NCBI GenBank assembly: GCA_041538185.1
Contig: JBGORM010000002.1
Coordinates: 372,001-436,000 of the forward strand
DNA length: 64,000 bases
Reading direction: 5' to 3'
Source: Melioribacteraceae bacterium 4301-Me
GTDB lineage: Bacteria; Bacteroidota; Ignavibacteria; Ignavibacteriales; Melioribacteraceae
Shown here: positions 1-9,708 of the stretch, in pieces
How the letters are laid out: each line of letters begins with the position of its first letter
Numbering within the stretch: position 1 is the first letter of the stretch
Notes under the pieces: generated by a model
Seen by the model: the letters and a program-made list of their open reading frames with translations, nothing else
Database searches by the model: none
What the model was told of the DNA's origin: nothing
Made by a program: the position numbers and the translations under genes

Positions 1-46
1 TACAATTGACCAATGGCTGAATTCAAGAAGATGATGAAAATAAGTA

Positions 47-1249
47 TTAGTTCATCATTAGCACTTCACTAATAATTTTTAATGCCCAATCAATTTCATC
101 TTTAGTAATAACTAACGGTGGAGCGAAACGAATCACATTTTCGTGGGTTTCTTTACATAAAATACCACGTTTTGCTAAAGCCTCGCAAAATCTTCTTGCG
201 CCTTTTGCCTCCGGCTTTAGTTCTACACCAATAAATAATCCTTTGCCTCTTACCTCTTTAACGTGTGGTGAATTAATTTTCTTTAACTCATTAAGAAAAT
301 AATTACCAAGCTCGAAGGACCTTTCAATAAGTTTTTCTTCGATAAGAACTTTTAACGATTCTCTTGCAACAGCAGCACCAAGTGGATTACCGCCAAATGT
401 AGAACCGTGATCCCCCGGCTTGAAAACTCCTAATATTTCTTTATTTGATAAAACAGCCGAAACTGGATAACAACCGCCCGATAATGCCTTGCCAATAATA
501 ACTACATCTGGTCTAATGTTTTCATATTCAAATGCAAATAGTTTACCGCTTCGTCCGAGTCCGCATTGTATCTCATCAGTTATTAAAAGCACATTGTTTT
601 TTTTACATATATCAGCACAAGCTTTTAAGTATCCTTCAGGAGGTACAACTACACCACCTTCTCCTTGAATTGGTTCAACTAAAAAGGCTACTGTATTAGG
701 TGTAATAGCTTCTTCAAGTGCTTTAGCATTGCCGTATTCTACAATCTTAAAACCGGGAGTAAAAGGTCCAAAACCATCTCTATATTGGGCTTCAGTTGAA
801 AAACTTATGATAGAAATAGTTCTTCCTGCAAAATTATTTGTACATGCAATTATTTCTGCTTTTTGCTCTTCAACACCTTTTATCTTATAGCCCCATTTAC
901 GAGCAGCTTTAAGTGCTGTTTCCACTGCTTCAGCACCAGAATTCATAGGCAATGAAATTTCGTAGCCAGTTAACTCACTTAACTCTTTATATAATAATGG
1001 CAGTTGACTATTTCTAAACGCCCGTGAAGTTAATGTAACCTTTTCAGCTTGTTGTTTAAGTGCATTAACAATTCTTGGGTGGCAATGCCCTTGATTAACC
1101 GCCGAGTATGCTGCTAAACAGTCTAAGTATTTGTTCCCTTCAACGTCATAGACCCACACTCCTTGTGCACGCTCGATTACTACATCCAACGGGTGATAAT
1201 TATGTGCACCATATTTCTCTTCTAATTCGATGTAATCTTTGGCAAGCAT
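47..1249 (-). CDS. rocD: Ornithine--oxo-acid aminotransferase
   Basis: This is a 400-residue class-III PLP-dependent aminotransferase. It is predicted to move the delta-amino group of ornithine to 2-oxoglutarate, giving glutamate-semialdehyde, in the cytoplasm (arginine/proline interconversion). The PLP-binding Asp is D225 ([10 protein letters not shown]) and the Schiff-base Lys is K254 (GKALSGG). The N-terminus ([14 protein letters not shown]) and the overall length are typical of RocD rather than of acetylornithine or GABA aminotransferases. The ATG at 1249 is preceded by AAAGGA at a good distance. It appears to be a single-gene unit, convergent with whatever lies left of the window and divergent from the gene at 1393. 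Substrate choice within class III is inferred from sequence resemblance. Confidence 0.93.
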   Translation of the reverse strand: MLAKDYIELEEKYGAHNYHPLDVVIERAQGVWVYDVEGNKYLDCLAAYSAVNQGHCHPRIVNALKQQAEKVTLTSRAFRNSQLPLLYKELSELTGYEISLPMNSGAEAVETALKAARKWGYKIKGVEEQKAEIIACTNNFAGRTISIISFSTEAQYRDGFGPFTPGFKIVEYGNAKALEEAITPNTVAFLVEPIQGEGGVVVPPEGYLKACADICKKNNVLLITDEIQCGLGRSGKLFAFEYENIRPDVVIIGKALSGGCYPVSAVLSNKEILGVFKPGDHGSTFGGNPLGAAVARESLKVLIEEKLIERSFELGNYFLNELKKINSPHVKEVRGKGLFIGVELKPEAKGARRFCEALAKRGILCKETHENVIRFAPPLVITKDEIDWALKIISEVLMMN

Positions 1250-1392
1250 AAAATTCCTTTTATTGTTGAAAGTTTATAGCACAAATTTATTAAAATTACT
1301 GTTTACTTACGAATTGGAGGTATTTTATTTAACAGATTCTTGTTATTACTTGCTCATTTTAATAAGTTTTGAGTAATAATTTTAGAAGAAAA

Positions 1393-1812
1393 ATGAAGAT
1401 TGTAACCTCATCTTTTGACGTAGATACTAAAGGTTCAACTGATTTAATTGATATAACTGCCAGTGTGCAATCGGAACTGAAGAAATCGGGTTTACAAGAA
1501 GGAAGTGCATTAATTTTTGTCTCCGGCTCAACTGCGGGGATAACTACCATTGAATATGAACCGGGGTTGTTAAAAGATTATCCTATTTTTTTCGAAAAAA
1601 TTATTCCTTCTAAGGAACGTTATTATCATGATGAAACTTGGCATGACGCCAACGGATATTCACACATCAGAGCCTCGTTGCAAGGTGCTTCTTTTACCGT
1701 ACCATTTAACAATGGTCAATTGTTATTGGGCACTTGGCAGCAAATTGTACTTATTGATTTTGATAATCGTCCCCGTAAAAGAAACGTTATTGTTCAACTA
1801 ATTGGCCAATAG
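1393..1812 (+). CDS. YjbQ family protein (UPF0047)
   Basis: A 139-residue protein of the YjbQ/UPF0047 family, single-domain trimeric proteins for which weak thiamine-phosphate synthase activity has been reported; the physiological role is unsettled. Visible family features are the SAGITTIEYEPG-like N-terminal segment, the HDE/H metal-site region, and the C-terminal GTWQQIVLIDFD strand pair. An in-frame TTG at 1369 would add eight residues. I prefer the ATG at 1393 because the protein then begins at the usual family start (MKIVTSSF). Its stop lies 4 bases before the next gene, so the three genes 1393-3174 look like one operon. Confidence 0.88.
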   Translation: MKIVTSSFDVDTKGSTDLIDITASVQSELKKSGLQEGSALIFVSGSTAGITTIEYEPGLLKDYPIFFEKIIPSKERYYHDETWHDANGYSHIRASLQGASFTVPFNNGQLLLGTWQQIVLIDFDNRPRKRNVIVQLIGQ

Positions 1813-1816
1813 AATA

Positions 1817-2647
1817 ATGAAAAGATTAAGATTTTTGCTCATCTTACTCCTATACCCGTATTTAATTCTTTTTGGCTGGGGAGATAAGGGTCATATTACA
1901 ATTACTCAACATGCAATGAAATTATTGCCTTTGGAAATGAACTTACCACAGCCAATTAAAGAAATGATAGTAGAACATTCTACAGACCCTGACCATAGAA
2001 AAAAAGATGATCCTACTGAACCACCCAAACATTTTATAGATATTGATTACTATCAGGAGTTTTTGGGTGGAAGAATGATTGAAGATAAAAATGAACTTAT
2101 AAAAGTTTACGGCGATAGTATTGTTGAAAAAGAAGGTGTCCTACCTTGGGTTACAGAAGATTCTTATTACAAATTAATTGACGCGTTTAAAAGTCACGAT
2201 AAAAACAAAATTATACGTTATGCCTCAGACCTCGCTCACTACGTTGAAGATGCTTACCAGCCTTTACATACAACAATGAATTACAATGGTCAATTGACCG
2301 GTCAAAAAGGTGTGCATGCTAGATACGAAATTAATATGATTGAAAATAATTTGGATTCTATTAAATCCCATCTTGATTTCTTATCTGTACGGCCAATAAA
2401 GAATATCCGTAATTTTATTTTCGGCTATATTAATGATTCTAATACTCTTGTGGATTTAATTTTAGCAGCTGACAAATCAGCATTTAAAAATGGCAAAGCA
2501 AAGTTTGGTCCAGAATATTACAAATTATTTTGGAGCAGGACGAGTTATATTACAATTCAGCAATTTAATAATGCCGCACGAACTTTAGCTTCATTTATTT
2601 ATCAAGCATGGGAAAAAGCTAACAGGCCTAATTTATTAGACTTATAA
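1817..2647 (+). CDS. Secreted S1/P1 nuclease / zinc phospholipase C-like hydrolase
   Basis: A 276-residue exported protein. An N-terminal hydrophobic signal segment ends just before a Trp (W21), followed by GDKGH with H26. In the S1/P1 nuclease and phospholipase C fold the N-terminal Trp of the mature protein and this His are zinc ligands. Further ligand-like motifs are the PDH and FIDIDYY region, HYVEDAYQPLH (HxxxD plus His), and GVHARYE. It is therefore probably a trinuclear-zinc phosphoesterase acting in the periplasm on nucleic acid or phospholipid; the substrate cannot be told. The ATG at 1817 is chosen over a TTG at 1802 because it gives a clean signal peptide. It overlaps the next gene by one base (TAATG). 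Confidence 0.8.
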   Translation: MKRLRFLLILLLYPYLILFGWGDKGHITITQHAMKLLPLEMNLPQPIKEMIVEHSTDPDHRKKDDPTEPPKHFIDIDYYQEFLGGRMIEDKNELIKVYGDSIVEKEGVLPWVTEDSYYKLIDAFKSHDKNKIIRYASDLAHYVEDAYQPLHTTMNYNGQLTGQKGVHARYEINMIENNLDSIKSHLDFLSVRPIKNIRNFIFGYINDSNTLVDLILAADKSAFKNGKAKFGPEYYKLFWSRTSYITIQQFNNAARTLASFIYQAWEKANRPNLLDL

Positions 2648-3174
2648 TGGCAAAGACAGTTACAATTTTTGGGAGTTCAAGACCTAAGCCCGGAGAAGAG
2701 GAATATGAGATTGCATTTTACTTGGGTAAAAAATTAGCTGAGTCGGGCTTAAATGTTTGTACAGGCGGATTCCAAGGAATTATGGATGCTGTTTCTAAAG
2801 GTGCTTCGTCTACTAATGTTGAAATTATTGGCGTAACCATTAATCTCTACAACGCAACTCCGAGTAAATACCTTACTAAAGAAATCAAAACTAATTCGTT
2901 GTTCGAAAGATTAAAAAATTTAGTAAATATTGGTGATGCTTATATTGCTTTACAAGGCGGTACAGGTACAATGTTAGAGTTAGCATTGGTATGGGAGTAT
3001 ATGAATAAAAATATGATTAAGCCTAAACCTTTCGCCTCTCATAGCAAAATGTGGAAAGAAATAATAAAAATTATGGAAAAACAAATTGCCTTAGAGCAAA
3101 GGCAAACAGGCTTAATAAAACCATTCGAAGATATAAATGAATGCGCTGATTACATAATTAAATGTTTGATTTAG
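2647..3174 (+). CDS. LOG-family Rossmann-fold nucleotide-binding protein
   Basis: A 175-residue protein of the LOG/TIGR00725-TIGR00730 group. It starts with a Rossmann beta strand and GSSRP, then TGGFQGIMDAVSKGA and the phosphate-binding QGGTGTMLEL segment, which stands where LOG proteins have PGGxGT. Members include cytokinin riboside 5'-phosphate phosphoribohydrolases and uncharacterised nucleotide-binding proteins; nucleotide 5'-monophosphate hydrolysis is a reasonable guess. The PGG-to-QGG change is a small deviation. It is translationally coupled to the zinc hydrolase upstream (TAATG overlap), so the pair may act together in nucleotide turnover; that link is inference. Confidence 0.82.
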   Translation: MAKTVTIFGSSRPKPGEEEYEIAFYLGKKLAESGLNVCTGGFQGIMDAVSKGASSTNVEIIGVTINLYNATPSKYLTKEIKTNSLFERLKNLVNIGDAYIALQGGTGTMLELALVWEYMNKNMIKPKPFASHSKMWKEIIKIMEKQIALEQRQTGLIKPFEDINECADYIIKCLI

Positions 3175-3181
3175 CAGCTGT

Positions 3182-4243
3182 TTACCCTTCTATAAAAGAT
3201 TCTACTGTAGATAAAACTAACTCTACACTTAACTCTTTAATGCATTTAAACTTAATATCATCTCTGTGACAAGTTAATGGCTTTGGTGAATAATAAAAAC
3301 AAGGTGAGCATTCAAGATTTAATGAAACTATTTTATACTCAGTTTGCCATGGATGAATATAATTGGTGTTGGTGGGACCAATAATAGCAACCGTTTTCAA
3401 CTTCAAAGCTGCTGCAATGTGCATTAGACTTGAATCGTTGGAAACGAAGACATTACTTCTCTTCATTAAAGCGGCTGTTTGTAACAAAGTATTGGTTTGA
3501 ACATTTATTGATTTTTTTGATTCGATTAAATTTATTATCCTTTGTTTTAATTCATCTTCTTCATTTCCCCCGAATATAAGTATAAAAGCATTGTATTTCT
3601 TTATTAACATTTTACCAAGTGCAGCAAATTTTTCCGGCTCCCACCTTCTTTTCGTATGATTCTTTAATGGTGAACAACCCGGATGAAATCCAATTACAAT
3701 ATCATTTTCTGCGATACCGGAATTGGATAAAAATTTTTTTGCAAAATTTATTTCATCATCGTTTAGATTAATTTTATAAGGGGGGAAATCGTTAATATTT
3801 TTGTTTAGGATTTTTGAAATAAGATTAATGTTCTCTTCAGCATTGTGAAGAGAATCGTTCTCCCTTATTGTAAGGTTATTCAAAAAACCAAAATTTTCAA
3901 AATCTTTTCTTAGGTATTTAACAGCAGCTCTTTTCTTACTGCCGATTAAAAAGTTAATTAGATTATATTCTTTTCTGTTCGATGGGTAAACATTAATTGA
4001 AATATCATACTTTTTGCGTAGACTCAGAACAAGCTTTAACGAAGAAATTTTTGATGCATTTAAAAAATCGTGATAAATAACTTTGTCTATCTCTCCAAAT
4101 CTTTCGTAAATATCTTTAACACCCTTAAACATTACAAGCGCATCAATTTTTGCTTCAGGCAGCTCTTCTTTAAGTTTAGTAAGCGCCGGGGTGAACATTA
4201 AGGCATCACCAATTCCACTAAGAGCATTAATTAATATTCTCAT
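3182..4243 (-). CDS. Glycosyltransferase family 9 (heptosyltransferase-like)
   Basis: A 353-residue family-9 glycosyltransferase related to the ADP-heptose:LPS heptosyltransferases. The N-terminal Rossmann domain begins MRILINALSGIGDALMFTPA. The C-terminal domain carries GFHPGCSPLKNHTKRRW, where the family binds the donor nucleotide, and VSNDSSLMHIAAALKLKTVAIIGPT, the conserved GT9 sugar-binding segment. It probably adds heptose or a related sugar to LPS core at the cytoplasmic face of the inner membrane. hldD (41470) and kdsB (29339) in the same window support a heptose/KDO core. A small charged protein gene lies 11 bases upstream on the same strand. Confidence 0.85.
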   Translation of the reverse strand: MRILINALSGIGDALMFTPALTKLKEELPEAKIDALVMFKGVKDIYERFGEIDKVIYHDFLNASKISSLKLVLSLRKKYDISINVYPSNRKEYNLINFLIGSKKRAAVKYLRKDFENFGFLNNLTIRENDSLHNAEENINLISKILNKNINDFPPYKINLNDDEINFAKKFLSNSGIAENDIVIGFHPGCSPLKNHTKRRWEPEKFAALGKMLIKKYNAFILIFGGNEEDELKQRIINLIESKKSINVQTNTLLQTAALMKRSNVFVSNDSSLMHIAAALKLKTVAIIGPTNTNYIHPWQTEYKIVSLNLECSPCFYYSPKPLTCHRDDIKFKCIKELSVELVLSTVESFIEG

Positions 4244-4254
4244 TCAATTAATTT

Positions 4255-4473
4255 CTAATTCTTCTTGAAATATTGGTCAAAGTTCTTCTTTTCCCTGCTA
4301 GCATGATATTTGATGTAAAGTTTTTCTAACCTTTCTAACGAAAGCTTGTCAAGCTCCTCATCATCTTTGTGACGTTTCAAGAGCATTCTATAATCTTCAT
4401 TTTCTGCTTTATCAAACTTTTTCTCATATCTTTGCAATATTTCAAAATATTTTTTTTGGTCTTTGAAAGTCAT
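4255..4473 (-). CDS. Small highly charged protein
   Basis: A 72-residue protein, almost entirely Lys/Glu/Asp/Tyr-rich and predicted helical, with no signal peptide or membrane segment. I do not recognise a family. Support for it being real: it starts with ATG, has a biased charged composition unlike a random frame, and ends 11 bases before the GT9 gene on the same strand, as if first gene of a two-gene transcript. No function is assigned. Confidence 0.55.
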   Translation of the reverse strand: MTFKDQKKYFEILQRYEKKFDKAENEDYRMLLKRHKDDEELDKLSLERLEKLYIKYHASREKKNFDQYFKKN

Positions 4474-4563
4474 TTTATGCCCCGTATGTTATATTTGCAT
4501 AATCAAAATAATTAAAAAAAACAGTATTATAAAAACTCTTCCTAACTTGTAAATAGAATAATA

Positions 4564-5199
4564 ATGAAAGTTTACAAAACATTTGAACCGGAAGTCTCAA
4601 TAATTCTTCCTACATACAATAGAGCTAATTTAATTTCTAGAGCAATTAGCTCGGTAATAAATCAAACTTTTGACAAATGGGAATTAGTAATAATTGATGA
4701 TGGCAGCACAGACAACACTTTTGAAGTGGTGAACAGGTTTTTGGAATTACACCAAAATATAAAGTATTTAAAACATTCAAATAGGCGGCCGCCATTATCT
4801 TTTAATGCGGGAATTTTAGCAGCAGCCGGTAAATATGTTACATTTTTAGGGAGTGATGATGAATATAAAAATAATCATGTTCAGCTGCGTGTAAAAACGT
4901 TTGAAAGCAATGAAGTCGATTTTATATACGGTGGTGTTGAAATAATTGGTAACCCATTTGTTAAGGACAAAAATGATTTAACAAAAGAAATTCATATTGC
5001 TGAGTGTGTTGTAGGCGGTACATTCTTTGCACCAAAAGAGATTTTTATTGAAATGGGTGGATTTAAAGATATTTACTACAGTGAAGATTCAGAGTTTTTT
5101 GATAGACTTACGCAAAGAAAATATAAAATTATGAAAGTTGATTTTCCTACTTACATATACCATAGAGACACACCCGATAGTATATGCAACAATATATGA
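4564..5199 (+). CDS. Glycosyltransferase family 2
   Basis: A 211-residue GT-A fold glycosyltransferase. It has the PEVSIILPTYNRANLI N-terminal nucleotide-binding strand, the first acidic pair in IDDGSTDNT, and a second acidic cluster in LGSDDEY that stands for the DXD metal site. A GGF segment followed by SEDSEFFDR resembles the acceptor/catalytic Asp region. It is at the short end of the family and lacks a membrane anchor. The donor and acceptor are unknown. It is divergent from the GT9 pair, so the two glycosyltransferases share a roughly 90-bp intergenic region and may both serve envelope polysaccharide synthesis (inference). Confidence 0.85.
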   Translation: MKVYKTFEPEVSIILPTYNRANLISRAISSVINQTFDKWELVIIDDGSTDNTFEVVNRFLELHQNIKYLKHSNRRPPLSFNAGILAAAGKYVTFLGSDDEYKNNHVQLRVKTFESNEVDFIYGGVEIIGNPFVKDKNDLTKEIHIAECVVGGTFFAPKEIFIEMGGFKDIYYSEDSEFFDRLTQRKYKIMKVDFPTYIYHRDTPDSICNNI

Positions 5200-5337
5200 T
5201 TTAAAATTTCTTACATGACCGATTAGAATCTATTTAATCAATCCAATGCTTGCATTTTAGTGAAAATTCGTGCCGGGAATTTAGTTTTATATTTAGCAGC
5301 AAAAACCTATTTTTAGTTAATTTAATTAGGACATTGT

Positions 5338-6276
5338 ATGAGATATAACATAAATTTCTTCTTAAGTTTTTTCTTAATCCTTCTTTTAAATTCTTTCTTA
5401 TACACATATTCACAAGTAAATGAAAATATCAGTACATTTGACTCGCTACAAATTTCAAAGCAAAAAAAGATAAAGGATGAAGAAATAAAAGAGAATGATT
5501 ATGAATACAAAATGCCGACTTGGCATGAAATGATTACCAATCTGCCCGATGATTGGGTGGCTTATACACGGGAAACATTTCAGACCGATAAAATACCACT
5601 TTATCTTGCCGTCTCAGCTTCCACTGCTTTGTTGATTTTGACAGACAATAAAACCTATGAATATGGCAGAAAATTATTTCACACTAATAACTTTATTCAC
5701 AAAGCCAGCGATATTTTTACAGCAATAGGTGATGGCAGAACCCAATTTGGATTAGCAATTGGTTTTGCTGGGTATGGACTTTTATTCAATAATGCGAAAG
5801 CAGTTAGAGTAGGCAGTCAAATTGTGGAAGCTGTTCTTGCATCGGGAGCTGTGGTTCAGGTATTAAAACACATTACAGGCAGACAGAGTCCAGAATCAAG
5901 GACTTCGCCAAGAGGAATTTGGAGGCTTTTCCCTAACCAAATTCAATATCATAAGCACGTCTCAGCTTACGATGCATTCCCTTCGGGTCATTTAACAACA
6001 ACTTTAGCAACTGTTTTCGTAATTGCTGAAAATTACCCAAATATATGGTGGATAAAACCACTGGGCTTTACAGTATCTGGACTGCTTGCAATAGGTATGG
6101 TAAATAGAGGAATACATTGGTACAGTGACTATCCTTTAGCAATAGTTTTTGGTTACACATTTGGTAAGCTAATTGTTAATCGCGATAATGAAATAATAAA
6201 GGGGACCAAGACATTAACTTTTTTACCGACAATAATTAACAAAGGGTACGGAATTAAATTAGCTTACGTTTTTTAA
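5338..6276 (+). CDS. PAP2-family membrane phosphatase
   Basis: A 312-residue protein with an N-terminal signal or anchor segment (residues 6-24), a soluble stretch, and then the PAP2 core of several transmembrane helices. Motif 2 is clear (PSGH, S216-H218). Motif 3 keeps H260 and D264. Motif 1 reads K177-HITGRQSP, so the arginine usually found just before the Pro looks replaced by Ser; this may reflect a subfamily variant or altered activity. Predicted substrates are lipid phosphates or undecaprenyl pyrophosphate at the periplasmic face. It is convergent with the thioesterase gene, 4 bases away. Confidence 0.82.
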   Translation: MRYNINFFLSFFLILLLNSFLYTYSQVNENISTFDSLQISKQKKIKDEEIKENDYEYKMPTWHEMITNLPDDWVAYTRETFQTDKIPLYLAVSASTALLILTDNKTYEYGRKLFHTNNFIHKASDIFTAIGDGRTQFGLAIGFAGYGLLFNNAKAVRVGSQIVEAVLASGAVVQVLKHITGRQSPESRTSPRGIWRLFPNQIQYHKHVSAYDAFPSGHLTTTLATVFVIAENYPNIWWIKPLGFTVSGLLAIGMVNRGIHWYSDYPLAIVFGYTFGKLIVNRDNEIIKGTKTLTFLPTIINKGYGIKLAYVF

Positions 6277-6280
6277 AGTA

Positions 6281-6697
6281 TTAGATTGAATACTTGTCAA
6301 TAATATCTTGAGGAATTCTTACTGCTTTACCAGTTTCTGCAGAAATCATAGTGTAAATTACCCAACCTTCAGCAGCAAGCTTTTGTGTCTCTTTTCTTAT
6401 CATCCAAAAATTTACTTTTACTTGAGCTCCACTTACTGAATCAATCTGAGTTCTTACAATAACCGTATCACCTAAAACAATACCGCGTTTATATTCAATA
6501 TGCACTACTGAACCAACCCACGAGAAACCTCTTTTAACGAACTCTTCCATCGGCATTTTGTAATCTTTACGCATTTGGTCATACCTTGCAGTAAGTAAAT
6601 AATCGAGATACTTTGAATAATGTACATGCTTGTTCATATCAATGTCATCTGGACGAACTATTATTTCAGTTTCGAATTTAGAATATAGTTCACTCAT
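6281..6697 (-). CDS. Acyl-CoA thioesterase, hot-dog fold (YbgC/4HBT-like)
   Basis: A 138-residue single hot-dog domain. The N-terminal segment VRPDDIDMNKHVHYSKYLDYL matches the 4HBT active-site helix region, with an acidic residue before an N-x-H-V-H-Y-x-x-Y pattern. The middle GDTVIVRTQIDSVSGAQVKV matches the beta-sheet core of YbgC-type thioesterases. It should hydrolyse an acyl- or hydroxybenzoyl-type CoA thioester in the cytoplasm; the acyl group is unknown. Its neighbours give no strong pathway clue. Confidence 0.85.
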   Translation of the reverse strand: MSELYSKFETEIIVRPDDIDMNKHVHYSKYLDYLLTARYDQMRKDYKMPMEEFVKRGFSWVGSVVHIEYKRGIVLGDTVIVRTQIDSVSGAQVKVNFWMIRKETQKLAAEGWVIYTMISAETGKAVRIPQDIIDKYSI

Positions 6698-6900
6698 TTT
6701 GATACCTTAGTTTAATGATGAATAATCACTGTACCAAAATATAGATTAAGAATAATCATTTCCATTTGTTTTTATTGTTTTATATTCAGAAGAATTTTTA
6801 ATTAGTTAAATGAGTTTGATTTATTGGTCGACTACTATGCTTTTTTAAAGAAAATTGTTCATTTTACGTTAGTTCCAATTTAATCACTGGTATTCAGAAA

Positions 6901-8487
6901 TTGAGTAATAAGTATATAATTGCCCATGATATGGGAACAAGCGCAGATAAAGCAATTATTATTTCGGTAAAGGGGGAAATTATCGATATTGCAAAAAAAC
7001 AATATCCACTTCATAATCTGAAACCAGGATATGCTGAACAAGATCCTAATGAATGGTGGGAAGCCGTTTGCGAAACAACCCGTAGTGTAATTAAAAAAAC
7101 AGCGATTAATCCCAAAGATATTGTTGGAATGACCTTTTCTACTCAAACACAATGCCTTGTACCTGTGGATAAAAACGGTAATCCCCTTAGAAATGCATTT
7201 AGTTGGTTAGATGGCAGAAGCGCAGAGATTGTCCGACAAAAATTATGGACAGTACCCAGAATAAAGGGATATAATGTTTTTCGTTTACTTAAGTTCTTAA
7301 TTAAAACTGGTGGTGCACCAGGTCACACCGGCAAAGAGCAAATTGGCAAAATCCTTTGGATGCAAAAATATGAGCCTCATCTTTTTAAGAATACATATAA
7401 GTTTCTTGATGCGAAAGATTTTTTAATTTACAAATTGACAGGCAACTTTGTTACTTCAGTGGATTTAGCCGTAATCTGGTGGCTTTTGAATACACGGAAA
7501 AATAAAAATAAGTGGGATGATAGTCTTTGCAAATATGCTAATATAACACAAAATCAATTATGTGAGGTTAAACCAAGCGCTTCAATTGCTGGTTATTTAA
7601 CTGAAGAAGCCAGCCGGGCAACGGGACTTTTAAGCGGGACGCCAATTATAAATGGTGCTGGTGACTTAGCTTCAGCTGCACTGGGTTCTGGTGCTATTGA
7701 TGAAGGGGAGTTACATATCAGTTTAGGAACAAGTGGCTGGGTTGCTGGGCATTTTTCGAAACGTAAAATCGATTTAAACCATTATACTGGATGTATTGGC
7801 AGTACTTATCCAGAAAAATATTTTTTAGCTATGGCTCATCAGGAAACAGCCGGTATATGTCTTGAGTGGTTAAAAAATAAAATACTTTATCATGAACAGC
7901 AACTTATGGAAGAATGGCAGCGTGAAAATATTTATGAAATATTAGATGAACTCGCTGTTAAAGCTGGGCCAGGTGCTCATGGATTGATATTTACCCCTTG
8001 GATGTTCGGTGAAAGAAGTCCTTTGGATGATGATTTTGTGAGGGCAGGACTTTACAATGTTAGTCTTGACCATTCAAGAGAACATATTGTTAGAGCAGTT
8101 TTTGAAGGGATTGCTTTTAACACAAGATGGGCTATGGAGATTATAGAAAATTTGTATTCTGAAGTTGACCATCTAAATATTATAGGCGGCGGGGCAAAGA
8201 GTGATATTTGGTGTCAGATTTTTGCCGATGTGTTAAATAAAAAAATTAACAGGGTCGCTGAACCCCAGCAAGCTGCTGCAAGGGGAATTGCCTTGTTAGC
8301 GAGTATGACTTTAGGATATATTGAATCTTTCTATGATATAAAAAAATACATTAAAATAGATAGAACTTTCTATCCAAATAATGAGAATAGAAAGTTATAC
8401 GACTATATGTTCAAAGAATTTAAAAATCTGTATAAGCAAAATAAAAGCTGGTTTAAAAGAATGAACAAAGAAAGAATGAGAAGTTAA
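6901..8487 (+). CDS. FGGY-family carbohydrate kinase (xylulokinase-like)
   Basis: A 528-residue sugar kinase. The N-terminal phosphate-binding segment is AHDMGTSADKAII. FSTQTQCLVPVD and SWLDGRSAE match the FGGY N-domain substrate region, and the C-domain has GTSGW and the GGGAKSDIWCQIFADVLN adenosine-binding region. The start is TTG at 6901: no ATG lies upstream in frame, and the next ATG would delete the DxGT motif. No convincing Shine-Dalgarno precedes it. It phosphorylates a sugar, most likely xylulose by family resemblance, but no isomerase or transporter lies next to it, so the substrate is uncertain. Confidence 0.85.
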   Translation: MSNKYIIAHDMGTSADKAIIISVKGEIIDIAKKQYPLHNLKPGYAEQDPNEWWEAVCETTRSVIKKTAINPKDIVGMTFSTQTQCLVPVDKNGNPLRNAFSWLDGRSAEIVRQKLWTVPRIKGYNVFRLLKFLIKTGGAPGHTGKEQIGKILWMQKYEPHLFKNTYKFLDAKDFLIYKLTGNFVTSVDLAVIWWLLNTRKNKNKWDDSLCKYANITQNQLCEVKPSASIAGYLTEEASRATGLLSGTPIINGAGDLASAALGSGAIDEGELHISLGTSGWVAGHFSKRKIDLNHYTGCIGSTYPEKYFLAMAHQETAGICLEWLKNKILYHEQQLMEEWQRENIYEILDELAVKAGPGAHGLIFTPWMFGERSPLDDDFVRAGLYNVSLDHSREHIVRAVFEGIAFNTRWAMEIIENLYSEVDHLNIIGGGAKSDIWCQIFADVLNKKINRVAEPQQAAARGIALLASMTLGYIESFYDIKKYIKIDRTFYPNNENRKLYDYMFKEFKNLYKQNKSWFKRMNKERMRS

Positions 8488-8632
8488 ATACCACCTTAGG
8501 AACAAAATTTTTTGACCCCCGCGGAAATAATAACTTACGCGTTAATACAAAATTAACAAATGCTTCGAAAATTCAGCACAAGTTTTAACTATGCTATTAT
8601 CCAACTAAAAATTTTTAAAGCATCATAAGTTA

Positions 8633-9619
8633 TTATTGTTTCAAAATTTCTTTCAACTGATCTTTGGTGACTGTTAATAATCCATTGGGTATTAATCTTG
8701 GTGTTAGTTCCTTCCAGTTTTTATCCTTAGTGAAAATTTCTTTAAACATTGGCAATGCTTTTTCTAATTGACCATTGTTAGCTAAGCTGACTGCAGTCCA
8801 ATATTTCATTTCGAGATTTTCTGGGAACATTTTCATAGCAGCGGAATATTCCTCCATTGCCTTGTCCATATCATTTTTTTCAACTGCGAGGTCGCCAGCG
8901 TTCATATGTTCGTATGCACGATGAACTTTTAACAATCTTTTTAATTCTTTAATAGGCTCAGGGTTGTCATCTACTCTTAAATCAATTAATTTATCCTCCC
9001 ATGGTTTCCCTGAAGAAGTACCTTTAAATACCAGCAAGGCTGCAGATTGCTTACCTCGTATATCACCACCGGCTTTTTGAGCAGCCTCAAGTGCAGCAAT
9101 CATTCTTTCTGCAAGCGGGCCTTTCGTATTTTCAAATGCTTTAGACATTGCAGGCCATACTTTATCGTTAGACATTAAATTTGCTTGTACTGAATAACCA
9201 TTCCCTACTATATCCCCTGCTGGTTGTATACACTTCTTTCCCGTAAAAGCAGCAACTCTTCCTTTTACATCTAAAATAGCAAGCTGTCTAAAATCTCTTC
9301 CTTCATCTGATGCAATTAAAGAATCTACTGCCTGCTGTGGAGTATAGCCTTTCTTTAACAATTCAAGTCCACGCGGACCAAAAGAAGCATTTACAAAAGA
9401 TTGAGTTGCAACTACTCCAACTCCAGCTTCGCCCCATATTACAATCGTTCCTACTGAGAACCAATGAGATTGAACTGCAGCTCCAATTTCCCCAGTGTTT
9501 GCATCGCGAGCAACAATTGAAAATGTATGAGCTAAAGGCTCGTTAAAAAAAGTCTGAGTAAAAAAGTCATTTGAACATAATATTAAAAGACTAATTACCA
9601 TTAAAATAAATTTCTTCAT
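8633..9619 (-). CDS. Secreted DUF1028 protein with C-terminal TPR
   Basis: A 328-residue exported protein with a signal peptide (residues 1-21). The DUF1028 domain occupies about residues 30-230 and is recognisable by HTFSIVARDANTGEIGAAVQS, GVGVVATQSFVN and the GDIVGNGYSVQANL segment. DUF1028 has an Ntn-hydrolase-like fold, but I know of no settled activity. Residues 235-310 form one or two TPR-like helical repeats (AGDLAVEKNDMDKAMEEYSAAMK). The ATG at 9619 has a GGAGG-type site just upstream. It is divergent from the FKBP gene; the gap is about 90 bp. Confidence 0.85.
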   Translation of the reverse strand: MKKFILMVISLLILCSNDFFTQTFFNEPLAHTFSIVARDANTGEIGAAVQSHWFSVGTIVIWGEAGVGVVATQSFVNASFGPRGLELLKKGYTPQQAVDSLIASDEGRDFRQLAILDVKGRVAAFTGKKCIQPAGDIVGNGYSVQANLMSNDKVWPAMSKAFENTKGPLAERMIAALEAAQKAGGDIRGKQSAALLVFKGTSSGKPWEDKLIDLRVDDNPEPIKELKRLLKVHRAYEHMNAGDLAVEKNDMDKAMEEYSAAMKMFPENLEMKYWTAVSLANNGQLEKALPMFKEIFTKDKNWKELTPRLIPNGLLTVTKDQLKEILKQ

Positions 9620-9708
9620 GATGTTTCCTCCAAGTTTTAATACAATTTGCTATTCAAGATTAATGGGGGTATTTTCAGTTACATAATATTAAAAAAATGG
9701 GTGATAAT

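Noticed and set aside
2..34. Possible 3' end of a plus-strand gene reading TIDQWLNSRR then stop
   Set aside because: Only ten codons are visible at the window edge, and any open stretch of this length occurs by chance.
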